From assembly GCF_900102015.1 (NCBI RefSeq), contig NZ_FNAT01000009.1:1-64000 (forward strand): a DNA stretch of 64,000 nucleotides, in the 5' to 3' direction. The position numbers and the translations under genes are program-made. The notes beneath the pieces were generated by a model. That model ran no database searches. It saw only the letters and a list, made by a program, of their open reading frames with translations, and was not told the DNA's origin. This DNA comes from Limimaricola pyoseonensis (lineage in GTDB: Bacteria; Pseudomonadota; Alphaproteobacteria; Rhodobacterales; Rhodobacteraceae). Of the stretch, positions 19,043 to 29,528 are shown one piece after another (within the stretch, counting starts at the first letter, position 1; every line of letters begins with the position of its first letter).

Positions 19043-19768
19043 ATGAGCCATCCCCATCTCCGGCCCGGCCGGCTGCGTCTCGTCAGCTACAACATCCGCA
19101 AGGCGCTCGGCACCGATCGCCGCCGCAACCCCGCGCGCATCTGCAGCGTGATCGCGGCGCTGGAGCCCGACATCGTCGTGCTGCAGGAGGCCGACCTGCG
19201 GCTGGGCGCACGCCCCACCGCCATCCCGGCGACCGAGCTGGCGCATCTCGCGCAGCTTTCCGAGCTCGAGGTGGCGCCCTTCGGCCAGTCGGCCCGTAGC
19301 CTCGGCTGGCACGGCAACGCCATGCTGCTGCGCCGCGGGATTGAGCTGCGCGGGATGCACCGGCTGGCGCTGCCCGGGTTCGAGCCGCGCGGCGCCATCG
19401 CCGCCGATCTCGACACCCCGGCCGGCCCGTTGCGGGTGGGCGGCCTGCATCTGGGGCTCTTGCGCCAGTCGCGCCGGCTGCAGCTCACGCATATCCTCGA
19501 CGAGCTGACCGAGCTGCCGGCGATGCCGACGGTGCTGGCGGGCGATCTCAACGAGTGGTCGGAGCGCACCGGCCTCGGCCGACTGGCGCGGCGCTTCGCG
19601 ATCCATGCGCCAGGGCGCAGCTACCATTCCCGACGGCCGGTCGCGGCGCTCGACCGGATCGCGACCTCCTCCGACCTGGTGGTGGCCGAGGCCGGGGTCT
19701 GGCACGCGCCGCCGGCCCCGGCGGCCTCCGATCACCTGCCGATCTGGGCCGACCTGCACCACGCCTGA
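19043..19768 (+). CDS. Endonuclease/exonuclease/phosphatase family protein
   Basis: A 241-residue EEP-fold protein. LRLVSYNIRKALGTD (Asn), DIVVLQEADLRLG (catalytic-metal Glu), VLAGDLNEWSER (GDxN) and the final ASDHLPIWADL (SDH) are the family motifs in order. Members include DNases and lipid or inositol phosphatases. It starts 7 bases after the phospholipase D gene. This pairing suggests a role in phospholipid metabolism, but that is inference. Confidence 0.87.
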   Translation: MSHPHLRPGRLRLVSYNIRKALGTDRRRNPARICSVIAALEPDIVVLQEADLRLGARPTAIPATELAHLAQLSELEVAPFGQSARSLGWHGNAMLLRRGIELRGMHRLALPGFEPRGAIAADLDTPAGPLRVGGLHLGLLRQSRRLQLTHILDELTELPAMPTVLAGDLNEWSERTGLGRLARRFAIHAPGRSYHSRRPVAALDRIATSSDLVVAEAGVWHAPPAPAASDHLPIWADLHHA

Positions 19769-19772
19769 GGCG

Positions 19773-20747
19773 TCAGACGATCAGCTCCTCGAGTGGCCGG
19801 CGCGCGCGGCGCTCGGGCGGATCGCCGGCCGGGCCCAGCCGCACCACCCGCAGGAGCCGCCGCTCGGGGTCGAGCCCGACCTGCCGCGCGATCTCCTGCC
19901 GCGCCTCGGGCTCGGCCGTCAGCGCCCCCATCGGCCAGGCGGCGAGACCGAGCTTGGCCGCCTCGAGCAGCAGCCTCAGATAGGCGCGCCCGGAGGTCAC
20001 CGGGCTTTCGCCGCGCGGCCGGTGGAACAGCGCGATCACCGCGGCGCTGCGGATCTGCGGCCCCTCGCCGCTCAGCCGTGCCGTCAGCCCCATGAGATCC
20101 GCCGGGCGCCAAAGCGGCCCCAGCAGGCCGCGCATCTCGATCGCCGCGCGCGGCGACAGGCCGAGCTTGCCGCGGTCGAGCCCGTCGAACCGCTTGCGCG
20201 GGTGGCGCGGCCCGAGCCGCAGCCAGCGCACCAGTTCGCGCCGCGCCTCGGGCCGGCGCAGATGCGAGATCGCGGATTGCTCGAACAGGTCGGCCAGCCA
20301 TTCGCGCCGGCCGCGATCGGTGACGAGGATCGTGTCGCGCCGGGTCCAGCCGTAGAGGTCGACCTCGCGTTCCTCGTAGGGGCCGCGATGCATGAAGCGG
20401 CGCGCGAGCTGCCGGGCCAGCGGATCGGGCGCCGTCTCGCTCTCGAGCGTGATGCGCGCGGCCAGCCGCAGCCCCGGCAGGGTGTCGCGGTCATCACCCG
20501 CCCACTGGTCGGTGAAGCCCGCGCCGAAGCGGCGGGCCGAAAGCGCGAGGATCGTCGCCTCGCTCGCCGCGCCGCAGGCCAGCCCCGCGGCGAGCCAGCC
20601 GGGGTCGCTGACCGAAAGCACCGCGTCGGGGTCGCAGCCGATCAGGATGCTGTCGCCCTTGCGGGTCCAGCGCGCGGGCTGGCTGTTGAGCGGCGAAGGC
20701 GCGCTGCGCGCCTCGGCCACGATCTGCCGGAACTCGTCGTCCTGCAT
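19773..20747 (-). CDS. Nitroreductase-like protein (Acg-type)
   Basis: A 324-residue protein with the Acg/nitroreductase-like opening SPLNSQPARW and a late SGRAYLRLLLEAAKLGLAAWP helix that corresponds to the FMN-binding half. The duplicated arrangement, with weak N- and C-terminal nitroreductase halves, is typical of the Acg branch, which may sequester flavin rather than reduce nitro compounds. It converges on the EEP gene with a 4-base gap. No partner gene indicates a substrate. Confidence 0.75.
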   Translation of the reverse strand: MQDDEFRQIVAEARSAPSPLNSQPARWTRKGDSILIGCDPDAVLSVSDPGWLAAGLACGAASEATILALSARRFGAGFTDQWAGDDRDTLPGLRLAARITLESETAPDPLARQLARRFMHRGPYEEREVDLYGWTRRDTILVTDRGRREWLADLFEQSAISHLRRPEARRELVRWLRLGPRHPRKRFDGLDRGKLGLSPRAAIEMRGLLGPLWRPADLMGLTARLSGEGPQIRSAAVIALFHRPRGESPVTSGRAYLRLLLEAAKLGLAAWPMGALTAEPEARQEIARQVGLDPERRLLRVVRLGPAGDPPERRARRPLEELIV

Positions 20748-20962
20748 CGCTGCGCCTCCTGGGCGCCCGAGGGGGCGCGACCGCCGAAGACCCTAGCGAC
20801 GGATGCCCCGACGGCAAGAGGCCGTGACCGTTCCGTGGGGTGTGGTGCGAACCGGACTTGAAGACCGGGCCGCAGCACCATGATTATTCTATCTTATTCG
20901 AATGGCCGCCGCCGAAGATGTGACATCGCAGCCACGGTTCCCGCCGGGCAGCGGCCTTGCGT

Positions 20963-22401
20963 TCAGCCCAGCGCCTTCAGCGCCGCATAGGCGCCGCGAT
21001 AGCGCCCATGCGCCTCGTCGAACGCCCCCGTCAACTCCGGCACCGGCGCCACGACCCGCGCGATCGGCGGCACGGTCGCGATCTCCGCGCCCTGACCCGT
21101 CGCCGCCATCAGACCGAGCCGCGCCGCGCCGAAGGCGCCACCGAAGTCCCCCGCCACCGGCAGTTCGACCGGCATATCGAGCGCCGTCGCGATCGCCTTC
21201 AGCCAGTACTCCGAGCGGGTGCCGCCGCCGACCCCGATCAGCCGGTCGAACCGCGTGCCGGTGGAGGCCAGCGCGTCGCGGCTGTCGCGGATCGCGAAGC
21301 TCACCCCTTCTAGCACCGCGCGCACCATCGCCGCGCGGTCGGTCTCGTGGCCCAGATGCAGGAAGGAGGCGCGCACATGCGCGTCGTTGTGCGGCGTGCG
21401 TTCGCCCCCGAGATACGGCAGGAACAGCGTGCGCGACGGCGCACGCAGTTCGCCCAGATCCGCCGTCAGCGCGGCGGCGGGGCTGCCCAGCATGCCCGAG
21501 AACCAGTTCATCGCGTCGGCCGCCGCGAGGATCACGCCCATCTGGTGCCAGCTGCCCGGCAAAGCGTGACAGAAGCTGTGCACCGCGCTCGCGGCATCGG
21601 GGCGGAAGCCGTCGGTCGCCGCGAAGAGCACGCCCGACGTGCCGAGCGACACGAAGGCCGTGCCCGGCGTCACCACGCCCACGCCCACCGCGGAGGCCGC
21701 GTTGTCGCCACCGCCGCCCGCGACGACGACACCATCGGGCAGGCCCCAGCGCGCGGCGAGTTCGGGCCGCAGCCGGCCCGAGACTTCGGAGCCCTCGACC
21801 AGCCGGGGCATCTGCGCGCGCGACAGCCCCGTCGCGGCGAGCAGATCGTCCGACCAGGCCCGCGCGGCGACGTCGAGCCAGCCGGTCCCGGCAGCGTCCG
21901 ACATCTCGGCCACGTGCTCTCCGGTCAGCCAGAGACGAAGGTAATCCTTAGGAAGCAGTACCTTGCGGACCGCTTTGAATGTTTCGGGCTCGTGTCGCCG
22001 CACCCATTCGACCTTCGGCGCAGTGAACCCCGGGAAGACGATGTTGCCGGTGATCTCGCGAAACTTCGGGTCGGCGTCGAGTTCGGCCGCCTCGGCATGG
22101 CTGCGGGTGTCGTTCCACAGCATGCAGGGCCGCAGCACGCGGTCGGACGCGTCGAGCAGCGTCGCGCCATGCATCTGGCCCGACAGACCGATGGCGCGCA
22201 CCGCGCCCATGTCAATCTTGCCCTGCAACGCGCCGATCGCCGCCTCGGCGGCGGCGATCCAGTCGGCCGGGTCCTGCTCGGACCAGCCGTCCTGCGGGCG
22301 GGACACGGTCAGGGGCGCGCCGGCCTCGGCGAGGATCGACTGATCCTCGCCGACCGCCAGTGCCTTGATGCCCGACGTCCCGAGATCGAGGCCGATCGAG
22401 A

Positions 22402-22405
<4 letters not shown>
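20963..22405 (-). CDS. xylB: Xylulokinase
   Basis: A 480-residue FGGY-family kinase. MISIGLDLGTSGIKALAVGE is the N-terminal phosphate loop, AIGLSGQMHGATLLDAS the xylulokinase-typical substrate segment (the QMHG motif), GGGGDNAASAVGVGVV contains the catalytic Asp, and FDRLIGVGGGTRSEYWLKAI is the FGGY C-terminal ATP site. It phosphorylates D-xylulose with ATP. ATG 22405 is chosen because the real N-terminus begins there and overlaps the ATPase stop by 4 bp; the frame upstream is a shadow. No xylose isomerase gene lies in the window. Confidence 0.92.
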
Positions 22406-23196
<791 letters not shown>

Positions 23197-23197
23197 C

Positions 23198-24526
23198 TCA
23201 TTTCCCTCCCACGCGGCGGCGGTAGATGATGTCGATCAGCACGGCGGCCACGAGGACGGTGCCGACGACGATGTTCTGCAAGGGCGCATCGACGCCGACC
23301 ATCGCCATGCCGGACTGCAGCGACTGCATGATCAGCGCGCCGAGGATCGCCCCGTAGATCGTGCCGATCCCGCCCGACAGCGCCGTGCCGCCGATCACCG
23401 CCGCGGCGATGACGCGCAGCTCGTCCAGCGTGCCGATATCGTTCGAGTGGTTGGTCAGTCGGGCCGAGGCCACCACCGCCGAGATCGCGACCAGCGCGCC
23501 GAGGATGGCGAAGACCTTCACGGTCAGGAAGCGGGTGTTGATGCCCGACAGCTCGGCGGCATCGGGGTTGCCGCCGGTGGCGAAGATGTAGCGCCCCAGG
23601 CGGGTCTTGCGGGCGATCACCGTCATCACCACGGCCACCGCGATCAGAACCAGCACCGAGTAGGGAATGCCGTAGGAGGCGGTCGTGCCCTCGGGCATCT
23701 CGAGGCCGCGCGCGGCGAAGTCGCGCTCCAGCACCCGGGTCGGTACCTCGTAGGCGTTGAGCAGCGCCACGAAGCCCAGGATCGCCACCACGGCGATGCC
23801 GATCAGCACCGCCTCGGCCCAGATCGGCTTCACCGGGAAGCCATGCGCGGCCTTGGAGCGGCGGGCCGAAAGCAGCGCCAGCACGGCGGCGGCGGCGGCG
23901 ATCAGGCCGAAGATCCAGCTTCCGGTCGCGCCCAGCGTGCCGTTGATGCCGCCGAAGGCCTGGAAGGTCTCGTCGAGCGGGCCGATGGTCTGGCCGTTGG
24001 TCAGGTACCACGCGACGTTGCGCCAGATCAGCAGGCCGCCCAGCGTGACGATGAAGGCGGGGATGGTCAGGTAGCCCACCAGCCAGCCCTGGAAGGCGCC
24101 GATCAGCGTGCCGGCCAGCAGGCCGGCCAGGATCGCGAGCCAGGGCAGAGCGGCATGGCCCAGCGGCAGGCCCAGCGTGTCGGGCAGCCAGCGGGTCTGC
24201 ATCATCGCCATCACGGCCGAGGCCGTGGCCAGCAGCGCGCCGACCGAGAGGTCGATGTGGCGGGTGACGATGATGAACACCATGCCGGTGGCCATGATGG
24301 CGACCGAGACGGTCTGGATCGTCAGGTTGAAGATGTTGCGCGGGGTCAGGAAGCGCCCGTCGGTCAGCACGTTGAAGACGATGCAGACAAGAACGAAGGC
24401 ACCGACCATGCCCAGAAGGCGCAGGTCGATCTCGAGCTGGCTCAGGAAGCTCTTGGCGGGCGCCTTGGGCGCGGGCCGGTCATCCTTGGCGGTGCTCGGA
24501 ATGGGGTTGGCATGTGCGTCGGACAT
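23198..24526 (-). CDS. xylH: Xylose-type ABC transporter permease
   Basis: A 442-residue inner-membrane permease of the CUT2 (XylH/RbsC) family with ten or more hydrophobic segments. FLTPRNIFNLTIQTVSVAIM and GMVFIIVTRHIDLSVGALLA are the family's signature loops, and VIGGTALSGGIGTIYGAILG is the second-half EAA-like region. ATG 24526 with GAGG upstream is preferred over an in-frame start at 24577. The relatively long, hydrophilic N-terminus (about 35 residues, rich in Ala/Pro/Lys) is cytoplasmic. It lies between xylF and the ATPase. Confidence 0.92.
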   Translation of the reverse strand: MSDAHANPIPSTAKDDRPAPKAPAKSFLSQLEIDLRLLGMVGAFVLVCIVFNVLTDGRFLTPRNIFNLTIQTVSVAIMATGMVFIIVTRHIDLSVGALLATASAVMAMMQTRWLPDTLGLPLGHAALPWLAILAGLLAGTLIGAFQGWLVGYLTIPAFIVTLGGLLIWRNVAWYLTNGQTIGPLDETFQAFGGINGTLGATGSWIFGLIAAAAAVLALLSARRSKAAHGFPVKPIWAEAVLIGIAVVAILGFVALLNAYEVPTRVLERDFAARGLEMPEGTTASYGIPYSVLVLIAVAVVMTVIARKTRLGRYIFATGGNPDAAELSGINTRFLTVKVFAILGALVAISAVVASARLTNHSNDIGTLDELRVIAAAVIGGTALSGGIGTIYGAILGALIMQSLQSGMAMVGVDAPLQNIVVGTVLVAAVLIDIIYRRRVGGK

Positions 24527-24578
24527 GAAGCCATCCTCGCTGGAAGGGGCCGCGCGGCGCGCGGGCGGGAGGGGCAAG

Positions 24579-24632
24579 GGCCCCGGCGCGCTGGCGCGGG
24601 GCCGGTCCGGCGGGCCGCTCGGGGCCCGCCGG
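24579..24632 (-). other. Two hairpins between xylF and xylH
   Basis: GGCCCCG...CGGGGCC at 24579-24603 (7-bp stem) and CCGGCGGGCC...GGCCCGCCGG at 24607-24632 (perfect 10-bp stem, 6-nt loop) fill the 114-bp gap. Neither is followed by a T-run on the transcribed side. They probably stabilise the binding-protein message or partly stop transcription, giving more XylF than permease. Confidence 0.55.
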
Positions 24633-24640
24633 GTTCGGTC

Positions 24641-25675
24641 TTACTGGTCGCAGGGGGCGGGGCCGCCCGACACGCCCTGGCAGAGCGTCTCCTGGTCGAT
24701 CCAGCCGGCATCGACGACCACGGCGAGGTTGTCCTTGGTCACCGGCACCGGGTCGAGGAACTTCGCGGTGAGCGTGGTGCCCGCGGGCGAGGTCCACTCC
24801 TCGGCGCCCTCGATCGCGCTCATCTCGGTGCCCGAGGCCAGCTCGATCGCGATCTCGCCGGCTTCGCGGCCGAGCTCGCGGCTGTCCTTCCAGACGCTGA
24901 CGGTCTGGGTGCCCTGGGCCACGCGGTTCAGCGCGGCGTGGTCGGCGTCCTGGCCCGAGACCGGGATGCCGTCCATGCCCTGCGCGGTCAGCGCCGCCAC
25001 GGCGCCGCCGGCGGTGCCGTCGTTCGAGGCGACCACGGCGTCGACCTGGTTGTCCTGCGCGGTCAGGATCTGCTCCATGTTGCGCTGCGCGTTGGCGGGC
25101 AGCCAGCCGTCGGTGTAGGCCTCGCCGACGATGGTGATCTTGCCGGCGTCGATCGCCTCCTGCAGCACCTCCTGCTGGCCGCCGCGCAGGAAGTCGGCGT
25201 TGGGATCGGTGGGCGAGCCCTTGATCATCACGTAGTTGCCCTCGGGCGCCGCCTCGAGCACGGCGCGGGCCTGCATCCGGCCGACCTCGATGTTGTCGAA
25301 GGTCAGGTAGAAGGCGCGGTCGTCCTCGATCAGGCGGTCATAGGCGATGACCGGGATGCCCTCGTTGAAGGCCGCGTCCACCGCCGGGCCGATGGCCTGG
25401 GTGTCCTGCGCGAGGATGATGAGCGCGTCGACGCCCTGCGCGATCAGGCTCTCGACGTCGGAGAGCTGCTTCGAGGAGGACGACTGCGCGTCCGCCGAGA
25501 CGTATTCCGCGCCGGCCGCCTCGAGCGCCGCCTTGATCGCGGCCTCGTCGGTCTTCCAGCGCTCCTCCTGAAAGTTCGACCAGCTGACCCCGACGGTCAT
25601 GCCCTCGTCCTGGGCGATCGCGGCCGTGCTGAAGCCGACCGTCGCGGCGACGGCGGCCCAAATTGCGTTGCGCAT
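24641..25675 (-). CDS. xylF: D-xylose ABC transporter substrate-binding protein
   Basis: A 344-residue periplasmic protein with a signal peptide ([20 protein letters not shown], cleavage near AIA-QD). It closely follows the XylF pattern: [80 protein letters not shown] and [20 protein letters not shown]. The C-terminus has two cysteines (LCQG and PCDQ), possibly a disulfide. Xylose is the likely ligand, supported by the adjacent xylulokinase. It is the first gene of the operon, divergent from the ROK regulator. Confidence 0.92.
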   Translation of the reverse strand: MRNAIWAAVAATVGFSTAAIAQDEGMTVGVSWSNFQEERWKTDEAAIKAALEAAGAEYVSADAQSSSSKQLSDVESLIAQGVDALIILAQDTQAIGPAVDAAFNEGIPVIAYDRLIEDDRAFYLTFDNIEVGRMQARAVLEAAPEGNYVMIKGSPTDPNADFLRGGQQEVLQEAIDAGKITIVGEAYTDGWLPANAQRNMEQILTAQDNQVDAVVASNDGTAGGAVAALTAQGMDGIPVSGQDADHAALNRVAQGTQTVSVWKDSRELGREAGEIAIELASGTEMSAIEGAEEWTSPAGTTLTAKFLDPVPVTKDNLAVVVDAGWIDQETLCQGVSGGPAPCDQ

Positions 25676-25760
25676 GGGTGTCCTCCCTAATCATGTCCTC
25701 CCGTCCCACCGGGAGACCGGGCCCTCCCCGGGCCGGATGCCGATACACTGGCATATTAAG

Positions 25761-25788
25761 TTTGCTTGTCAAAATATATTTTGCAAAA
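25761..25788. promoter_or_regulatory. AT-rich operator/promoter between xylF and the ROK regulator
   Basis: In the 215-bp divergent gap, TTTG-CTTGT-CAAA (25761-25773) and the perfect palindrome TTTTGCAAAA (25779-25788) lie side by side. Read on the minus strand, a consensus -35 element TTGACA (25767-25772) falls inside the first repeat, so a bound repressor would block xylF transcription. No strong -10 box is obvious 17 bases downstream. Binding by the adjacent ROK protein is inferred. Confidence 0.5.
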
Positions 25789-25890
25789 CGTAGCGAAACA
25801 CGGCTAACTTCCGACCGTGGGAGGCCGAAATCCCGTGCTGCGCGCAAGGATCGGCCGGAGGAGGCCCACAAATAATTCGGGGATCGAACT

Positions 25891-27159
25891 ATGACCGACC
25901 TGGAGGCGGCGGGGAGGGCGGCCAGCGTGGCCGATGCGCCACAGGGCGTCGGGCCACTGATGCCGGGCGCGCAGCGCGAGGCGCGGCCGCTGCGCCAGCA
26001 GATCCTCGAACATGTCCGCGCCCAGGGCCGCGCCGCCCGCGCCGACATCAGCCGCGCCCTCGGCGTCAGCGCCGGCTCGGTCACGACGCTGACCTCGGAG
26101 TTGATCGGTCGCGACCTTCTGCGCGAGGTCGAGGGCGGCGCGCCCGGCGCCACCACGCGCGGCCGCCCGCCTGTCGCGCTCGAACTGGTGGCCGAGGGGC
26201 GACTGGTCGTCGGCATCAAGATCTCCGACGAGCGCAACACCGCGGTACTCGCGGATTTCGCCGGCACCATCCTCGCCGATGCCGCCCGCCCCGCCCCGCC
26301 GACGCGGCGCACGCTCGAGCAGACGCTGGGCGAGATCGGCGCGCTGATCGACGCGGTGCTGGCGCAGGCCGGGCGCGATGTCTCGGAACTGCTGGCCATC
26401 GGCGTCGGGCTGTCCGGCATGGTCGACCACGAGAACGGCCGCGTGCTCTGGTCGCCGCATCTCGCCGGGGCCGACATGCCGCTGGGCGAGGCCGCGACCA
26501 AGCGCTTCGGCCGCCCCGTCCTGATCGACAACGACGCCAACATGCTGACCCTGGCCGAGCTGTGGTTCGGCGCCGGCCGCCAGCGCCCGGACTTCGCCGT
26601 GGTGACGATCGAGCACGGCGTCGGCATGGGCCTCGTCATCGACAACCGGCTCTATCGCGGCACGCGCGGCATGGGGCTGGAGCTGGGCCACACCAAGGTG
26701 CATCTCGACGGCGCGCTGTGCCGCTGCGGCAAGCGCGGCTGCCTCGAGGCCTATCTCGCCGACTACGCGCTGGCGCGCGAGGCCGCGACCGCGCTGGGCC
26801 GCGCGCCGCAGAGCCCGCAGCTCATGCTCGACGCGCTTTTCGCCGAAGCCAAGGCCGGCAACCGCGCCGCCCGCTCCATCTTCCGCCGCGCCGGGCGCTA
26901 CCTCGCGCTGGGGCTGTCGAACGTGGTGCAGCTCTTCGACCCGGAACTGGTGATCCTGTCGGGCGAGCGCATGCGCTACGACTACCTCTACGCCGAGGAG
27001 GTCCTGACCGAGATGCAGGGTCTGGCGCTGGTCGATGCCCGCCGCCACGCGCGGGTCGAGATCCACGCATGGGGCGACCTCGTCTGGGCGCGCGGCGCGT
27101 CTGCGCTGGCGCTGGCGGCGGTGACCGAGACCGTTCTATCCGAGGCGCGCGCCGCATGA
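25891..27159 (+). CDS. xylR: ROK-family xylose repressor (XylR-like)
   Basis: A 422-residue protein: N-terminal winged helix (about residues 33-80, RQQILEHVRAQGRAARADIS then VSAGSVTTLTSELIGRDLL) and a ROK kinase-like effector domain. The ROK zinc motif is complete: GHTKVHLDG followed by CRCGKRGCLEAYLADYAL. The sugar-site DNDANMLTLAELWFGAG is also conserved. As in xylose repressors of this family it should release DNA on binding sugar. It is divergent from xylF with palindromes between them. Confidence 0.85.
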   Translation: MTDLEAAGRAASVADAPQGVGPLMPGAQREARPLRQQILEHVRAQGRAARADISRALGVSAGSVTTLTSELIGRDLLREVEGGAPGATTRGRPPVALELVAEGRLVVGIKISDERNTAVLADFAGTILADAARPAPPTRRTLEQTLGEIGALIDAVLAQAGRDVSELLAIGVGLSGMVDHENGRVLWSPHLAGADMPLGEAATKRFGRPVLIDNDANMLTLAELWFGAGRQRPDFAVVTIEHGVGMGLVIDNRLYRGTRGMGLELGHTKVHLDGALCRCGKRGCLEAYLADYALAREAATALGRAPQSPQLMLDALFAEAKAGNRAARSIFRRAGRYLALGLSNVVQLFDPELVILSGERMRYDYLYAEEVLTEMQGLALVDARRHARVEIHAWGDLVWARGASALALAAVTETVLSEARAA

Positions 27160-27206
27160 GGCGCGGGCGGGACGGTGGGTGCCATGCGAATTTCCGGACA
27201 GGTGAA

Positions 27207-28736
27207 ATGAAAGCCATTCTTGCATCGGCCATCCTGATCGCGGCCGGGGCGGCGCAGGCCGACCCGGCTCAGGCCAACCCGGCGAAGGGCGGCCCCCGCT
27301 TTGAGGACCGCTCGAGCGCCCTGCCCCGGCACGTCTATTCCGGCGGCTGGGAACATTTCGTCGGCGGCGGCGTCGCGGTGTTCGACTGCGACGGCGACGC
27401 CCGGCCCGACATCTTCGCCGCCGGTGGCGAGACCCCCGCCCGGCTGCTGCGCAACCGCGGCGGTTACGCCTTCGACGCGGCCCCCCTGCCCGAGCTGACC
27501 GGCGTCACCGGCGCCTACCCGCTCGACGCCGATGCCGACGGGCACCCGGATCTCGTCGTCCTGCGCGCCGGGCCGAACCGGCTGCTGCGCGGCCTGGGCG
27601 ACTGCCGCTTCGAGGACGCGACCACGGCGATGGGCCTGCCGCCCGACGACGCCTGGAGCACCAGCTTCACCGCGTGGTGGGAGGACGACGCGCGCCCGGT
27701 CATGGCCATCGGCAACTATGTCGACCGCGCCGACCCGGAGGGGCCGTTCGAGGCCTGCGACGCCAACGCGATCCTGCGGCCCGTGCCCGGCGGTTGGAGC
27801 GAAGAGAGGCTGGATCCCGGCTTCTGCGCGCTCTCCATGCTCGCCGCCCGCGACGCGCGCGGCAGGCCGGCGCTGCGGATCTCGAACGACCGGCACTACT
27901 ACGTGCGCGGCGGCTACGAGCAGATGTGGGATATCGGCGAAGGCCGCTTCCTGACCGAAGCCGAGGGCTGGCCGACCGTCTCGCTCTGGGGCATGGGCAT
28001 CGCCTCGCGCGACCTCACCGGTGACGGCCGCGACGAGGTGATGCTGACCTCAATGGGCGACCAGCTCCTGCAGATCGCGCAGGCCGACGGCAGCTATGCC
28101 GCCGCGCCCTATGCCATCGGCTCCTACGCGCAACGCCCGCATCTGGGCGATGACGGCCGCCCTTCGACCGGCTGGCATGCCGAGTTCGGCGACATCGACA
28201 ATGACGGCCGCGCCGATCTGTTCATCGCCAAGGGCAATGTCGACCAGATGCCGACCAATACCATGCGCGACCCCAACAACCTGCTGATGCAGCAGCCCGA
28301 CGGGACCTTCGCCGAGGCCTCGATCGAAGCGGGCGTCGCCACCACGGAGCGCTCGCGCGGCGCGGCGCTGGCCGATTTCGACGGCGACGGGCGGCTCGAC
28401 CTCGTGGTGGTCAACCGCCGCGCGCCGATGGAGCTGTGGCGCAACGTGACCGACGGCACCGGCCACTGGCTCGCCATCGAACTGCGCCAGCCCGGCGGCA
28501 ACCGCGACGCCATCGGCGCGCGCGTCACCGTCGAGACGGAGACCGGCAGCCAGGTGATCCAGAAGACGGTGGGCGGCGGCCATGCGGGCGGGCAGCTGCT
28601 GCCGCTGCATGTCGGGCTGGGCGACGCGACCGCAGCCGAGATCACCGTGGAGTGGCCCGACGGCACCGTCACCGGGCCGCACCCGGCAAAGGCCGGCGGC
28701 ACGGTGGTCATCGACCGCGCCGCCCTGCCCGGCTAG
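27207..28736 (+). CDS. Secreted FG-GAP repeat / ASPIC-UnbV (CRTAC1-like) protein
   Basis: A 509-residue protein with a signal peptide (MKAILASAILIAAGAAQADP). Several FG-GAP/VCBS-type calcium-loop repeats are spread over the length: VAVFDCDGDARPDIFAAGG, PLDADADGHPDLVVL, DLTGDGRDEVML, GDIDNDGRADLFIAKG and ADFDGDGRLDLVVVN. The last 100 residues form an ASPIC/UnbV domain (NRDAIGARVTVET, then VEWPDGTVTG). It should fold as an integrin-like beta-propeller binding calcium in the periplasm or outside the cell. Function is unknown. ATG 27207 is chosen because the signal peptide begins there. Confidence 0.85.
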   Translation: MKAILASAILIAAGAAQADPAQANPAKGGPRFEDRSSALPRHVYSGGWEHFVGGGVAVFDCDGDARPDIFAAGGETPARLLRNRGGYAFDAAPLPELTGVTGAYPLDADADGHPDLVVLRAGPNRLLRGLGDCRFEDATTAMGLPPDDAWSTSFTAWWEDDARPVMAIGNYVDRADPEGPFEACDANAILRPVPGGWSEERLDPGFCALSMLAARDARGRPALRISNDRHYYVRGGYEQMWDIGEGRFLTEAEGWPTVSLWGMGIASRDLTGDGRDEVMLTSMGDQLLQIAQADGSYAAAPYAIGSYAQRPHLGDDGRPSTGWHAEFGDIDNDGRADLFIAKGNVDQMPTNTMRDPNNLLMQQPDGTFAEASIEAGVATTERSRGAALADFDGDGRLDLVVVNRRAPMELWRNVTDGTGHWLAIELRQPGGNRDAIGARVTVETETGSQVIQKTVGGGHAGGQLLPLHVGLGDATAAEITVEWPDGTVTGPHPAKAGGTVVIDRAALPG

Positions 28737-28775
28737 GCGCTTGCGCCGACCGGGTCCGGCGCTAGTGTCCGGGCC

Positions 28776-29528
28776 ATGGACACACGCAGCTACGCCATCG
28801 GCGACATCCACGGCCACCCCGAGAAACTCGCTCGCGCGCATGCGCTGATCGCGGAGGACCGCGCGCGCTGCGGCGACGCGGCCGCGCCGGTGATCCATCT
28901 CGGCGACCTCACCGATCGCGGCCCCGACAGCCGCCGCGTGCTCGACATGCTGATCGACGGCATCGCCGGGGACGCCCCATGGACCGTGCTGCTGGGCAAC
29001 CATGACAGGCTGTTCCGCAACTTCCTCGACGACCCGGACTGGCAGGACCCCGGCCTGCGGCCCGATCTCGGCTGGCTCGACCCGCGGCTGGGCGGCGACA
29101 CCACGCTGGAGAGCTACGGCCTCGCCCCGGTCGCCGGGCGCGACCCCTACGAGGTGCATCGCGAGGCGGTCGCGCGGGTGCCGCGCGCGCATCGCGAGTT
29201 CCTCGCCGAGTTGCCGCTCTGGCACGAGCGCGGCGCCGCGCTCTTCGTCCATGCCGGCATCCGGCCGGGCGTGCCGATGCAGGAGCAGTCCGAGGACGAC
29301 CTCGTCTGGATCCGCAACGGCTGGCTGGAAGACGGGCGCGATCACGGGCGGCTGGTCGTGCACGGCCACACCGCGCTCGAGCGGCCGCGCCATTTCGGCA
29401 ACCGCGTCGATCTCGACGGCGGCGCGGCCTATGGCCGGCCGCTGGTGCCGGCGGTGATCGAGGACCGCGCGGTCTGGCTTCTGACCGAAGATGGCCGCGT
29501 GCCGCTGCGGCCCGAGCCCGAGGCCTAG
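28776..29528 (+). CDS. Metallophosphoesterase (bacterial Ser/Thr phosphatase / ApaH-like)
   Basis: A 250-residue PPP-type phosphoesterase. The metal-site motifs are in order: IGDIHGHPEKL (GDxHG), HLGDLTDRGPDSR (GDxxDRG), LLGNHDRLF (GNHD), LFVHAGIRPG (HAG) and VVHGHTALERP (GH). Members dephosphorylate proteins or hydrolyse diadenosine polyphosphates. Its TAG stop shares the palindromic CTAG with the stop of the convergent luxR gene, so the two genes overlap by 4 bp. Substrate unknown. Confidence 0.88.
   Translation: MDTRSYAIGDIHGHPEKLARAHALIAEDRARCGDAAAPVIHLGDLTDRGPDSRRVLDMLIDGIAGDAPWTVLLGNHDRLFRNFLDDPDWQDPGLRPDLGWLDPRLGGDTTLESYGLAPVAGRDPYEVHREAVARVPRAHREFLAELPLWHERGAALFVHAGIRPGVPMQEQSEDDLVWIRNGWLEDGRDHGRLVVHGHTALERPRHFGNRVDLDGGAAYGRPLVPAVIEDRAVWLLTEDGRVPLRPEPEA

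Noticed and set aside
20820-20905. Possible tRNA (selenocysteine-like) from a GGACTTGAAGACC loop in the xylB/nitroreductase gap
   Set aside because: A GGTGC/GCACC stem with an inner CCGG/CCGG stem exists, but there is no acceptor stem, T-arm or long variable arm, so it is only a short imperfect hairpin.
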